A DNA stretch of 64,000 bases from Mycobacterium vicinigordonae (GCF_013466425.1 NZ_CP059165.1:3906001-3970000), one strand, 5' to 3'; positions 26,389-35,021 are shown, counted from the stretch's first letter. The notes: generated by a model from the sequence alone, not told the origin. Made by a program: numbers and translations.

Positions 26389-27668
26389 CCGATGTAGTGG
26401 CCCGGGCTCGGCGACGGCGGTATCGCGAAGATCGCCGACCCGACGTGCCGGATGTACTCGTTGAGCAGATCGTCGGCGCCCAATTTGTTCTGCAGCCTGA
26501 TGAAATTGCGCGGGTCGTTCTGATAGGAGATGAACAACAGGCCGGCGTTGAGTTGACCTGCGCTGTCCAACCCGTCGGTGTAGTTGTAGGAGCGCCGGCG
26601 GATCATCACACCGTCGTTGTTTTCCCTTGCCGCCAAACCGACGTGGGACAGCGGATCGATGACCGGTTTACCGTCACGGCCTTTGGCGCCGAAGTCCGGT
26701 GTGTCGAATTCGTCCTTGCCCCCCAGCGGTGCACCGCTCTGCTTGTTGCGGCCGAAAGTCTGTTGCTGGTCGCCGATCCGGTCGGTATCCCAGGTTTCGA
26801 GCAGCATCCTGATCTTGCGGACGACCTGATAGGTGCCGCCGTTCATCCAGCCCTGGTCGCTGTTGTCGACCCACACGAATTGGCGGTACTGCTCGTCGGT
26901 GATGACGTTGCGAGTTCCGTCCTTGAATCCCATCAGGTTTCGTGGCGTGGCCTGGCCGGGTCCGGCCGATGCTCGACCAAAACCCAGAACCTGCCACGAC
27001 GGCGCGACGATGTCACGTCCGAGCCGGGTCAGGTTGCGCGTGGCGTGATAGCACACCTGCGGATCGTCAGCGCAAGCCTGCACCGACAGGTCTCCGCCGC
27101 GCAGGAGCGGATCGAGGTTGTCGCCGTTGAGGACAGGCAGGTCGGTAAACAAAGCGGGTTTGCGACTGGCGAGTCCGAAGCGGTCGCCGAACACCGACGG
27201 CCCCAAGCCAATGGTCACGGTGAGTGCGGCCGGACTCAGACCGTGCGCTTCACCGGTGTCTGACGGCGGCTGCACCTCCACCGCCGGCTGCACCGCACCC
27301 ACCGGATTGCCTTGGTGCAGAACCGCGGCCGCCGCCGACCACCGCGCGAGCAGGGCCTGCAGGTCGGTCCGCCCGGCCCTGTCGGCCAGCGAGTATGACA
27401 TGAACACGCAGTACCGCTGGGGCGGTGTCGCGATTCCGCTTTGATGACTGCCTTCGCGCGATTGTCCGTAGAATTGGTGGCTGCGGCGCAGGTCGACCGT
27501 GTCGTTGTCGTCGCCCTTTCCCGGCTCTGCCGCGACCGCGTATCCGGCCAGTCCGCCGGTAGCTGCGCCGGCCAGCCCGGCCAACATGGTGCCGCCGAGC
27601 AGTCGGCGGCGCGAAACCGGTGCACTGTCAACCGGGTTTGCGATTTCGGCGGCTTCGTCGTCGGTCAT
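26370..27668 (-). CDS. efeB: EfeB, Dyp-type heme peroxidase / deferrochelatase
   Basis: A 432-residue exported peroxidase. The N-terminus has a twin-arginine signal (VSRRRLLGG then a hydrophobic stretch to about residue 47). The Dyp motif is GFKDGTRN (catalytic Asp250). A distal region RRRSYNYTDGLDSAGQLNAGLLFISYQNDPR is typical of the EfeB/YwbN subclass. EfeB oxidises ferrous iron and has been proposed to release iron from heme in the extracytoplasmic space, feeding EfeU. It is the last gene of the efeUOB operon, 1 nt after efeO. Complete, with no sign of disruption. Confidence 0.95.
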   Translation of the reverse strand: MTDDEAAEIANPVDSAPVSRRRLLGGTMLAGLAGAATGGLAGYAVAAEPGKGDDNDTVDLRRSHQFYGQSREGSHQSGIATPPQRYCVFMSYSLADRAGRTDLQALLARWSAAAAVLHQGNPVGAVQPAVEVQPPSDTGEAHGLSPAALTVTIGLGPSVFGDRFGLASRKPALFTDLPVLNGDNLDPLLRGGDLSVQACADDPQVCYHATRNLTRLGRDIVAPSWQVLGFGRASAGPGQATPRNLMGFKDGTRNVITDEQYRQFVWVDNSDQGWMNGGTYQVVRKIRMLLETWDTDRIGDQQQTFGRNKQSGAPLGGKDEFDTPDFGAKGRDGKPVIDPLSHVGLAARENNDGVMIRRRSYNYTDGLDSAGQLNAGLLFISYQNDPRNFIRLQNKLGADDLLNEYIRHVGSAIFAIPPSPSPGHYIGQSLFS

Positions 27669-27669
27669 G

Positions 27670-28878
27670 TCATCCCGCTGCGACGACTTTCCGGGCGACC
27701 AGGGACAGGCTCTGATGCAGTGGTTGAATGACCGCGGTCAGCTTCGACGCATCCCGGGCCCGTAGTGCCGGCGTGTAAGGCTGATAGCCGCCCAGCGCCG
27801 CCGGATCGCGATAGCCATTCAGCACCGACAGCACGTCTTGAAACTGTTGGTCGATCTGCCTGACGAGGTTGCTGTCAATCTTTTCCAGGCCGGGCCGCAG
27901 CGCTGCGTACGCTTGCTGCGCGCCTTCCACGTTGGCGGCGAAGTCGAGGAGGTCTAGGTGGCTGAACGACTCCTCTTCGCCGGTGATCTTGTTGTTCTGC
28001 ACTTCTTCGATAAGGTCGGCGGCGCCATTGGCCAGGTCTTCAGGTCGGTATTGCAGGCTGGCGACGGTGTCCTTCAATTTCCCCACATTGTCGACCAGTT
28101 CGGCACTTAGCGCCTTCGTGGCCGTGGTGATCGACCCGGCCTGCCACAGATCGCGCTCGATAGCGTGGAAGCCCTTCCAGCCAACCTTGGCGTCGACCGG
28201 AGTCGACTCGCGCATGTCGATCAAGTAGTCGAGGTTACCCTCGTTGTCGCCGACCGCAAAGCCCGGCAGCACAAAGCCTTCGACGTTGGCTTCAGCGCGC
28301 TCATAGAACGGCCGCGCTCTCGCGTAGGCCTGTTTGGCCGCCTCCACATTGCCCGATTGCACGGCACCGTCGAGCACCTTGACCGCATCGTAAAGCTGCC
28401 CGATCTGGTTGACGATATAGGTCGCGTAATCTTTGGTGCCCTGGCTGAGAATGGTTGCCACCGTGCCGGTAGCCGGAGCGGGCGCCCTTCCGGTCACCGT
28501 CAGAACTTGGTATTCGATCTCCGCACCGGGGCAATAGATCTGGTAGGCACCGCCGTCGAGGGTAACGGTGAACGATACGGGATCCAGGCCCGGCGCGAGG
28601 TTTTCCTTCTCACCGAGGATTCGCTGATCTTTGAGCAACTCGACTTCGTTGATGCCAGGGGCATTCGCGTTCGATGCGGTGAAAGTTACCGGCCCAGCCG
28701 GTACCGTCGTGGTGCTCAGGACGCAGCGGTCCTTGCCGCCGTCGTTGCTCATCGTCACCTTGACCATGTTGGTCCCGGATTTCGGCGCATCGCTCTCGGC
28801 GTGGCCGCAGCCAGCGACGGCCAACCCGGCGGCGGAGAGCGCGGTCAATTGCTTAAACCGATTGACGCGCTTCGACAT
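27670..28878 (-). CDS. efeO: EfeO, iron-uptake lipoprotein (cupredoxin-like + M75 imelysin domain)
   Basis: A 402-residue lipoprotein. ATG 28878 has a GGAGAG ribosome site and gives a lipobox AVAGC with Cys24. Residues about 37-130 form a cupredoxin-like domain (VTMSNDGGKDRCVLSTTTVPAGPVTF ... GAYQIYCPG). Residues about 140-402 form the M75 imelysin-like domain, with the metal-binding HxxE motif at His238-Glu241 (GFHAIE). It binds iron outside the membrane and hands it to EfeU. Its start overlaps the 3' end of efeU by 26 nt, and efeB follows 1 nt after its stop, so translation is coupled across the operon. Confidence 0.95.
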   Translation of the reverse strand: MSKRVNRFKQLTALSAAGLAVAGCGHAESDAPKSGTNMVKVTMSNDGGKDRCVLSTTTVPAGPVTFTASNANAPGINEVELLKDQRILGEKENLAPGLDPVSFTVTLDGGAYQIYCPGAEIEYQVLTVTGRAPAPATGTVATILSQGTKDYATYIVNQIGQLYDAVKVLDGAVQSGNVEAAKQAYARARPFYERAEANVEGFVLPGFAVGDNEGNLDYLIDMRESTPVDAKVGWKGFHAIERDLWQAGSITTATKALSAELVDNVGKLKDTVASLQYRPEDLANGAADLIEEVQNNKITGEEESFSHLDLLDFAANVEGAQQAYAALRPGLEKIDSNLVRQIDQQFQDVLSVLNGYRDPAALGGYQPYTPALRARDASKLTAVIQPLHQSLSLVARKVVAAG

Positions 28879-30424
28879 TAGCTGCTCTCCCCCTCTCCGG
28901 ACCGGTGGGGCGCCCGGCGTGTATTGCGGCGACGTCGCAGACCAGGGCAAACCCGGCCACTATCAACGGCAGCCAGAGCCGCCAGAGTTCACGTTCGGCG
29001 CGCTGTCGGGCGTTCTCGCGGAGTTGGGCGGCGATTGCCTGGTCGTTGACGGTGAACCAGTCGGAGGGTAGTCCGCCGAGGCTGACCGTTTTCGGGGTGG
29101 TCAACCCACCGCCGCTCAAGACAGCGGTACGACTGCTCACGGACTGCGCGCTCACCAGGGAGTTACCGTGCACGCGAATGGTGTACACCGTACTGGTCGT
29201 CCGGTGCGCTTCAAACGGGCCAGGGGTGCGTGCCGCCGAGAGACCCACCGGTAGCCGTCCACCCGTTGTTGCCGCCAGTTCGGTCAGGGTGACTGTTGGC
29301 TCGCTGTCTGTCGCGCCCGCCAGCGTCGCCTGCCAGACCCGCACCGGAACGCCGTCCACAGATTCGTCACCCGCGGCGGCAAGCGGGACCGAGCTCGGCG
29401 CGCCGGCGGTCGGGGCGATCGACAGCGCGCGACCGCTGGGTGCAGCCGCGAGCGACACGGCGATGGCGCGGCCCAGGTGGTCGACGGCGGTCCGCGCGTT
29501 CGCGACGGATTCCGCGCCGCCGGCCGGCACCGCGAGGGCAAGCACCGCCGCGCCAATTATCGAGGCAGCCGCAGTGGCCACCAGTCGCCGGCGCAGTGCG
29601 CGCGGTTGCAGGGCGCGCTTGGTCGGCCACAGGAACACGACCAGCACCGGCAGCGCATACAGCAACCAGCCGAGCACCTCAACCAGCCGCGGATCGGGCG
29701 GGATGCCGAACAGGCCGGTGACCAGCGCTCCGCGCACTGATCTGCCAGGAAGCCAGGGTGAGAGGTCGAACACCTGGTGTTGCCCGATGGTGATCCAGCC
29801 TGCTTCGTGTGCGGTGCGCAGGGAGCCCAGCACCAGTCCTGCGGCGATAAGCACCAGGAAGGCGCCCGTGACGCGGAAGAATCGGGCAAGGTTTAGCTTC
29901 AACCCACCCACATAGATACCTGCGCCCAGCGCGATCGCAGCAGCGATGCCCGCCACCCCACCGAGGACGGCCAGCCAGCGGCTGCCGTGGGATGTCTGCG
30001 CAGCGGCCAGCAGGAAGACGGCCGTTTCGAAGCCCTCCTTGAGCACGGCGAGGAAGGCCATAGCGGTCAGCGCCAGCGATCCGCCGCGACTGATGGCTTC
30101 CTGGGCCTCGCGTTCGAGGTCTCCTTTAAGGCGGCCGGCGTTGCGGTTCATCCAGATGATCATCGAGGTCACGAAGACGACGGCGATAGCACCGATGACC
30201 GTTTCCATCATTTCTTGCTGGCGTTGCGGCAACGTCGTGGTCAGCAGATCCAGGCCAACGCCCACGCCTACGCTGATCGCGACGGCGAGGGCCACCCCGG
30301 TAAACATTGGTTGCACCGACCGGCCGTTGCGCTTTAAGAAGGCGGCAACGATGCTGACGATCAGCGTTGCTTCCAGGCCCTCTCGGAGGCCGATCAGGAA
30401 GGTCCCGATGAATACGCCCTGCAT
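28853..30424 (-). CDS. efeU: EfeU, FTR1-family high-affinity iron permease with long extracytoplasmic insert
   Basis: A 523-residue membrane permease. The two FTR1 iron-binding REGLE-type motifs are LREGLEA (residues 13-19) and LKEGFETAVF (128-137). About seven helices span residues 1-300. A stretch of about 180 residues (310-490) with repeated Thr/Ser/Val strands then appears to be extracytoplasmic, followed by a final helix (LWLPLIVAGFALVCDVAAI). Classical EfeU is about 280 residues, so the insert is an actinobacterial-type extension that may replace or support an EfeO-like domain. It is first in efeUOB. A degenerate iron-box-like sequence lies upstream at 30462-30480. Confidence 0.93.
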   Translation of the reverse strand: MQGVFIGTFLIGLREGLEATLIVSIVAAFLKRNGRSVQPMFTGVALAVAISVGVGVGLDLLTTTLPQRQQEMMETVIGAIAVVFVTSMIIWMNRNAGRLKGDLEREAQEAISRGGSLALTAMAFLAVLKEGFETAVFLLAAAQTSHGSRWLAVLGGVAGIAAAIALGAGIYVGGLKLNLARFFRVTGAFLVLIAAGLVLGSLRTAHEAGWITIGQHQVFDLSPWLPGRSVRGALVTGLFGIPPDPRLVEVLGWLLYALPVLVVFLWPTKRALQPRALRRRLVATAAASIIGAAVLALAVPAGGAESVANARTAVDHLGRAIAVSLAAAPSGRALSIAPTAGAPSSVPLAAAGDESVDGVPVRVWQATLAGATDSEPTVTLTELAATTGGRLPVGLSAARTPGPFEAHRTTSTVYTIRVHGNSLVSAQSVSSRTAVLSGGGLTTPKTVSLGGLPSDWFTVNDQAIAAQLRENARQRAERELWRLWLPLIVAGFALVCDVAAIHAGRPTGPERGRAANVEARQSV

Positions 30425-30461
30425 ATATGCCCGATTCCCGTCTCCCCGGAACGGGGATTCA

Positions 30462-30495
30462 TTAACTCAGACTAACTAATACGAGCTAATACGAG
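30462..30495. promoter_or_regulatory. efeU upstream region: iron-box-like sequence and 10-bp direct repeat
   Basis: TTAACTCAGACTAACTAAT (30462-30480) matches the IdeR/DtxR consensus TTAGGTTAGCCTAACCTAA at about 12 of 19 positions, best in the right half. Immediately after it, CTAATACGAG is repeated in tandem (30476-30485 and 30486-30495). Both sit about 40-70 nt upstream of the efeU ATG, where iron-dependent control of efeUOB would be expected. The match is weak. Confidence 0.35.
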
Positions 30496-30625
30496 GTTCG
30501 GAGCTTGCCAACCCGTCGGCGAGACCCTCAGGTCACATGCGTCCACTGTCACCGGCGGGAGACGCTAGGTGACGCAATTGGGCCGTGGTCGGCCGAGCGA
30601 CGGTATACAGCCGCCACCACACGGA

Positions 30626-31813
30626 CTATCCGGTGATGACGGGAAGTTTCGCCCACCCGCGCACACTGCTGGTGTGCGCTTTCTCGGCCGCCGCGTAATC
30701 GACTTCCCAGGACGGCCACCGCTTGATGACCTCCTCGAGCGCCACCCTCGCCTGCATCCGCGCCAGCGCCGAACCCAGGCAGAAGTGCAGACCGTGCCCG
30801 AAGCTGAGATGAGCCGCGCCGCGATGAATATCAAAACGCTCTCCGTCGACGAACTTGCGCTCATCGCGGTTAGCAGACCCGTTGAGAAGCAACATGATCG
30901 AGCCCTCGGGGACCAACGCGCCGTGGCAGGAGACGTCGTGGGCGACGTAGCGCGCCTGGACCGGCGAGGGAGCCTCGAAGCGCAGCACCTCCTCGATCGC
31001 CATCGGAATCAGCGACGGATCGGCCACGACCTCCGCCAACTGGTCGGGATGCTCGGCAAGCAGCTGCCCGATGAAACCGATCAGCCGCGTCGTCGTCTCG
31101 TTGCCGGCCCCGGCGATCATGCTGGTGTACATCAGCACCTCGGTCCGCTCCAGGCGCCGCACCACACCGTTTTCTTCGATCTCCGCGTTGAGCAACTGTG
31201 TCATCAGGTCATCGGACGGATGCTCGATCCGCCAATCGATGTAGTCGGAGAACACCTCGTAGCTCTTCTCGAACAGGTCCCCGTCGACCGCCTGAAAGGT
31301 GCCCTCACGCAGGTTGATCGCGCGCCCCCCGCGGTCGCGGATGTTGGCCTGATTCTCCTCCGGAATACCCAGCAGATAGCCGATGGTGCGCATCGGGACC
31401 ATCGCCCCGAGATTCTCGATGAAATCGAATCGGCCCGACCCCACCAATGGATCCAGCGCACGGACACAGAAGTCCCGCGTCAGCGGCTCGATCGCTTCCA
31501 TCCGTCGAGGTGTGAAAACCCTTGACAGCAGCCGGCGATGCAGATCGTGTAGCGGGGGATCCTCGAACAAGATGACCCCGGGCGGCACATCGATGCCGCT
31601 CATGATGATGTCCATCGTGGTGCCGCGACCCGACCGGTAGGTCTCCCAGTTCGTCAGCTCCGGAGCGACGTCCTCGTACCGACTCAGCGCGTAAAAGTTG
31701 TATTTCTCGTTGTGGTACAACGGGATTTCCTCGCGCATCCGCTTCCAGATCGGATACGGATTGTCATCGATGTCGAAATCGAAAGGGTCATAGTAAATCT
31801 CGGTCGCAGTCAT
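30626..31813 (-). CDS. Cytochrome P450
   Basis: A 395-residue P450 from ATG 31813, which overlaps the stop of the upstream LLM gene (ATGA). Heme loop SFGHGLHFCLGSALARMQ (Cys345), ExxR Glu275/Arg278 (EEVLRF), I-helix MIAGAGNETTTR (AGNETT at 236-241). The acidic N-terminus YDPFDFDIDDNPYPIWKRMR is typical of mycobacterial CYPs acting on lipid-like substrates. It forms a two-gene operon with the LLM oxidoreductase, divergent from an SDR gene, so the three proteins probably work on one substrate. CYP family not assigned. Confidence 0.93.
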   Translation of the reverse strand: MTATEIYYDPFDFDIDDNPYPIWKRMREEIPLYHNEKYNFYALSRYEDVAPELTNWETYRSGRGTTMDIIMSGIDVPPGVILFEDPPLHDLHRRLLSRVFTPRRMEAIEPLTRDFCVRALDPLVGSGRFDFIENLGAMVPMRTIGYLLGIPEENQANIRDRGGRAINLREGTFQAVDGDLFEKSYEVFSDYIDWRIEHPSDDLMTQLLNAEIEENGVVRRLERTEVLMYTSMIAGAGNETTTRLIGFIGQLLAEHPDQLAEVVADPSLIPMAIEEVLRFEAPSPVQARYVAHDVSCHGALVPEGSIMLLLNGSANRDERKFVDGERFDIHRGAAHLSFGHGLHFCLGSALARMQARVALEEVIKRWPSWEVDYAAAEKAHTSSVRGWAKLPVITG

Positions 31814-32811
31814 GCGGTCTCCACCGCAACAGAACGAACCGAGGCCGCCTCGGGCAGCACTACATCTCCCACCCGTTTGAGATAGGGCCACGCCAACTCG
31901 GGCGGCACTCCGCCGCACAGCGGCGACAGGGCCAGCATCTGGCCGGCGCGCACCCGCGAAATCGCTTCCTCCACCGTAATGATCACGTGCGACTTTCCGG
32001 TCTCACGCAATTCCTCGACCGTGTCGACATGCGAGAAACCTGCCGTCGTCTCATCGCCCGGGTTCCACGACGCATACGTTCGCGCGTCGTGCAGCAGGTG
32101 CTCACCGAGCTCCGCCCACGCCTGCTCGACATCCTCGGCGACGAAAACCACCGAGGGATTGTTGCGGTCCGGGAAGAACGCCACGCCCGGTTCGTAGCCA
32201 TGCTTGCGGGCCGAGTTCTCATACGCCTCCCGCATACCGGGGATATTGGCGTTGGCCAACATTCCTAGCCCATAACGCCCCGCCCGTCGAGCCGCGGCCA
32301 GACTCCCGCCGCCCCACATCAACCCCGGGCCACCAGGGTTCAACGGCTGGGGAGTCACGAAGACCCGCCGGTCGCCGTCGACCACGGTCTCACCGGCTAG
32401 CAGCTTGCGCAGCAACGCCAACTTCTCGTCGGCCAACCGCCCGCGATCGGCCAGGTCCAGCCCATAGATGTCGAATTCCTCCGGCCGGTATCCCAGCGCG
32501 AAGATGTAAGACGCCCGACCCTTGCTGATGACGTCTAGCACCGCGATGTCCTCGGCCAGTCGAACGGGGTTGTAGAACGGCAGTATCAGGATCAAGCTCA
32601 GCGGTAGCCGCTCGGTGCGCGACGCGACCGCGGAGGCCAACAGCAGTGGAGAAGGCAGGTACCCGTCCTCGGACCCGTGATGCTCGCAGAGGACGGCGGC
32701 CAGACCTCCGTGGTTCTCTGCCCACGCGCACATCTGCGGAACGGCGGAATACAGTGTCGCCGGATCGGCGCCGAAGCCCGGCGCGCGCATATCGAAGCGC
32801 AGCGTGTACAC
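31810..32811 (-). CDS. LLM-class flavin-dependent oxidoreductase
   Basis: A 333-residue luciferase-like monooxygenase fold protein. GTG 32811 with GGAGAAGG just upstream is preferred over the more distal start at 32880. Motifs are LAAVLCEHHGSEDGYLPSP, LILILPFYNPVRLAEDIAVLDVISKGRASYIFALGYRPEEF and GPGLMWGGGSLAAARRAGRYGLGM. The EHHG form resembles the bacterial luciferase-like FMN-dependent group. It is coupled to the P450 by a 4-nt overlap. Upstream lie a promoter-like element shared with the gene at 34874 and a 17-bp palindrome. Confidence 0.88.
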   Translation of the reverse strand: MYTLRFDMRAPGFGADPATLYSAVPQMCAWAENHGGLAAVLCEHHGSEDGYLPSPLLLASAVASRTERLPLSLILILPFYNPVRLAEDIAVLDVISKGRASYIFALGYRPEEFDIYGLDLADRGRLADEKLALLRKLLAGETVVDGDRRVFVTPQPLNPGGPGLMWGGGSLAAARRAGRYGLGMLANANIPGMREAYENSARKHGYEPGVAFFPDRNNPSVVFVAEDVEQAWAELGEHLLHDARTYASWNPGDETTAGFSHVDTVEELRETGKSHVIITVEEAISRVRAGQMLALSPLCGGVPPELAWPYLKRVGDVVLPEAASVRSVAVETA

Positions 32812-32820
32812 GCCTTCTCC

Positions 32821-32842
32821 TATGTAACCTAATATTTGTGCC
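32821..32842 (-). promoter_or_regulatory. Promoter element shared with the 34874 gene
   Basis: Read on the minus strand this is GGCACAAATATTAGGTTACA, continuing TA. Upstream of the minus-strand gene that starts at 34874 there is GGAACAAACGTTAGGTTAGA (34956-34978 region). They agree at about 17 of 22 positions, including ACAAA and TTAGGTTA. Both are followed within about 25 nt by GTGTA(C/T)AC. A shared regulator or sigma factor site is inferred. Confidence 0.45.
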
Positions 32843-32857
32843 ACGTACGCTACGTGG
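32841..32857. promoter_or_regulatory. 17-bp palindrome in LLM/SDR divergent promoter
   Basis: CCACGTACGCTACGTGG has perfect 7-bp arms around CGC. It is centred about 38 nt upstream of the LLM GTG and lies in the 153-nt gap shared with the divergent SDR gene. TGTAAC also occurs three times in this gap (32823, 32897 and 32922). The palindrome is a good candidate operator, probably for a TetR-type regulator encoded elsewhere, because none is adjacent. Confidence 0.6.
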
Positions 32858-32964
32858 GACCCGTGATCGTGGTCAACCACCCGCAGGGGCCAGGTTTGTA
32901 ACTTACATCTTGTCCGGATATTGTAACGTCGGCGGACCGAACCACCAGGGAAAAAGGGGAAGCG

Positions 32965-33810
32965 ATGACGACGGCGTCAGAGTTACTAGGTTATGAGGGC
33001 AAGAACGTTCTGGTGGTCGGCGGTGCGACCGGTATGGGCGCGGCCGCGGCGCAGATCGCTAAGGACCTCGGTGCACACGTCACGGTGATGGACTACGCAC
33101 CGGTCGAGTTCGACGTCGACCGCGTGATCTCGCTGGACCTCAGCGACCAGGATTCGATCGACCGGGCGGTCGACGAGCTCGATGGTCCGGTGCACTCGCT
33201 GTTCTCGGCCGCCGGCGTCGCCGACGGGCCAAAACTCATGCAAGTCAACTTCATCGGGCACCGCCACCTCATCGAGCGGCTCTTCGAGAAAGACCTGCTG
33301 CCGCGCGGCGCAGCCATCTGCTTCATCTCCTCGGTTGCCGGCATGGGCTGGGAGAACGACCTGGAACTAGTGCAAGACTTCCTGGCCACCCCCGACTTCA
33401 AGTCGGCCCTGGACTGGTCGCAGGAGCGCGAGCCGCAGGGCATCATCCACTACGGCTTCAGCAAGAAGGCGATCAACGGGTACGTTGCCTGGCAGGGCTA
33501 CCCCTTCCAGAAGAAGGGGGTCCGGATCAACGCGGTCTGCCCCGGTCCCACCGACACCCCGCTGGCCCGGGCGAACGCCGACCTGTGGCTGACGTTCGCG
33601 CAGGACTACCGCGACGACACCGGAAGCGCCACGCTGACACCAGAAGACATCGGCAAGGCAATGATCATGCTCAACAGCGCCGCGGCGGCATCGATCAACG
33701 GAATCACGCTCAACGTGGACCAGGGCCATGCCATGGCTTCGATCACCGGTTCGTTCGCTCCCGGCAAGCCGATCATGGACCTAATCACCGGCCGGGTTCA
33801 GCTGGCCTAG
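32965..33810 (+). CDS. Short-chain dehydrogenase/reductase (SDR)
   Basis: A 281-residue SDR from ATG 32965 (GGGGAAG upstream). The cofactor motif is VVGGATGMGAAAAQIAKDLG, the structural motif is FSAAGVADG, and the catalytic Ser (FISSVAGMG) and Tyr/Lys (HYGFSKKAI) are present. The active-site region contains an insert of about 30 residues (ENDLELVQDFLATPDFKSAL) typical of 3-alpha-hydroxysteroid-dehydrogenase-like SDRs. It probably interconverts an alcohol and ketone on a sterol- or terpenoid-like substrate. It is divergent from the LLM/P450 operon and converges on the DapB-like gene, with 2 nt between stops. Confidence 0.88.
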   Translation: MTTASELLGYEGKNVLVVGGATGMGAAAAQIAKDLGAHVTVMDYAPVEFDVDRVISLDLSDQDSIDRAVDELDGPVHSLFSAAGVADGPKLMQVNFIGHRHLIERLFEKDLLPRGAAICFISSVAGMGWENDLELVQDFLATPDFKSALDWSQEREPQGIIHYGFSKKAINGYVAWQGYPFQKKGVRINAVCPGPTDTPLARANADLWLTFAQDYRDDTGSATLTPEDIGKAMIMLNSAAAASINGITLNVDQGHAMASITGSFAPGKPIMDLITGRVQLA

Positions 33811-33812
33811 GG

Positions 33813-34874
33813 TTAGTCAAATACGTGCCGGGGCAAGGTCATCGGCATATCCAGTGAGCTCAACAGACCGGGTTCCGCGTCGACGACAAACGGGATGGCA
33901 TTAACCACCCGCATTGCCGTCGCCGCCATCGCCGCATGTCCTGCACCGTGGCCTTCGGCCTCGCCGAGGGTCAGCGTGCAGTGGATGTCGGGGTCGCCCT
34001 CGATCTCGACACGGTAGGTGGCGTCGAAGTCCGATGCCGGCCAGTCGGGTGCGACGTCGCGCGCCATTCGGATGACGTGTTCGAGGATGATGGCCTCCCG
34101 TCCGTTCACCACTCCGGCAGCTCGGGTGCGCACGGCGCCGCAGGTGCCCGCCGCGATCGTGCCGAATGCCACGTCGATATCGCGGTCGGTCAGTTGACGG
34201 TCCAGCGTGCCGTGCACCTCCTGCAACTCGACGCCCAACCCGGCGGCGATCAGGTTTAGCGGTGCCTGCCAAGCCATTTCGATGAATCCGGGTGTCTTCA
34301 TCATCGGCTCGAAATCGAGCGGCCGGCCAAATCCCAAGCCGTCCATCATTACATCGGCCACCGGATAGTGATCGTTGAGCGCAACCTCGCTCACCGTGAT
34401 GGTGCGGATGCTCTTGGACTGGGTAGTCATCAGTAGCGCCATCTGGTCAGAGGCGAAACCCGGGAAGATGCCCGAGGCGTAGAACGACGCCCCGCCCGCT
34501 GCGGCGGCTTCCTGAAGTTGATTCCGCCAGTCGGGCGCGTAGTAGGAAGGTGGATAGATCAACCCGGTCGAGGTCGTCGAGACTACATTGATGCCGGCGT
34601 GCAGCAAGCGCAGGTAATCTGGCACGGCGCCGCCGTCGCGTTCCGGCCCGCTGGCCGCATAGACGACGCAGTCGGGCTGCAGGGCGATGAGCGCTTCGGC
34701 GTCATCGGTGGCCGTCACCCCGGACGGTCGGATGCCGGCCAGCTCGCCTGCGTCTTTTCCGATCTTGTCGGGCGAATGTACCCACACGCCAGCCAGATCC
34801 AGATCTGGCCGACGAACAATCGCGTCGATCGCGATTGACCCGACTCCCCCGGTAGACCACACGACAACACGCAT
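33813..34874 (-). CDS. DapB-like NAD(P)-binding oxidoreductase
   Basis: A 353-residue protein with an N-terminal Rossmann domain (VVVWSTGGVGSIAIDAIVRRPDLDLAGVWVHSP) and a dihydrodipicolinate-reductase-like substrate domain. This is the large actinobacterial group often annotated as dihydrodipicolinate reductase or 2,4-diaminopentanoate dehydrogenase-like. The segment NVVSTTSTGLIYPPSY and the ending VVDAEPGLLSSLDMP are typical. It is not the biosynthetic DapB; members occur with P450s and SDRs in lipid catabolic clusters, and the reaction is undefined. The ATG at 34874 is preceded by a possible short leaderless ORF and the promoter element shared with the LLM gene. Confidence 0.82.
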   Translation of the reverse strand: MRVVVWSTGGVGSIAIDAIVRRPDLDLAGVWVHSPDKIGKDAGELAGIRPSGVTATDDAEALIALQPDCVVYAASGPERDGGAVPDYLRLLHAGINVVSTTSTGLIYPPSYYAPDWRNQLQEAAAAGGASFYASGIFPGFASDQMALLMTTQSKSIRTITVSEVALNDHYPVADVMMDGLGFGRPLDFEPMMKTPGFIEMAWQAPLNLIAAGLGVELQEVHGTLDRQLTDRDIDVAFGTIAAGTCGAVRTRAAGVVNGREAIILEHVIRMARDVAPDWPASDFDATYRVEIEGDPDIHCTLTLGEAEGHGAGHAAMAATAMRVVNAIPFVVDAEPGLLSSLDMPMTLPRHVFD

Positions 34875-34877
34875 GTA

Positions 34878-34946
34878 CTACCCGCGCACCATCGGATCGA
34901 GCACCGCGACAATCTCCTCTGCAGTCCGGCCACGCGTGGTATACAC
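34878..34946 (-). CDS. Possible leaderless 22-residue upstream ORF
   Basis: On the minus strand a GTG at 34946-34944 opens a 22-codon frame (MYTTRGRTAEEIVAVLDPMV plus two residues) ending in TAG at 34880-34878, 3 nt before the ATG of the DapB-like gene. A TAGAGT hexamer (TAnnnT form) ends 6 nt upstream of the GTG. This spacing would start transcription at the GTG itself. Leaderless short proteins are common in mycobacteria. There is no Shine-Dalgarno sequence. The ORF could couple translation to the downstream gene. Evidence is positional only. Confidence 0.35.
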   Translation of the reverse strand: MYTTRGRTAEEIVAVLDPMVRG

Positions 34947-35021
34947 CCCAGTACTCTAACCTAACGTTTGTTCCGGCCATCGCCCCGGCGGGCCCAGCCC
35001 AACCCTGGCTAGAATCCGTGC

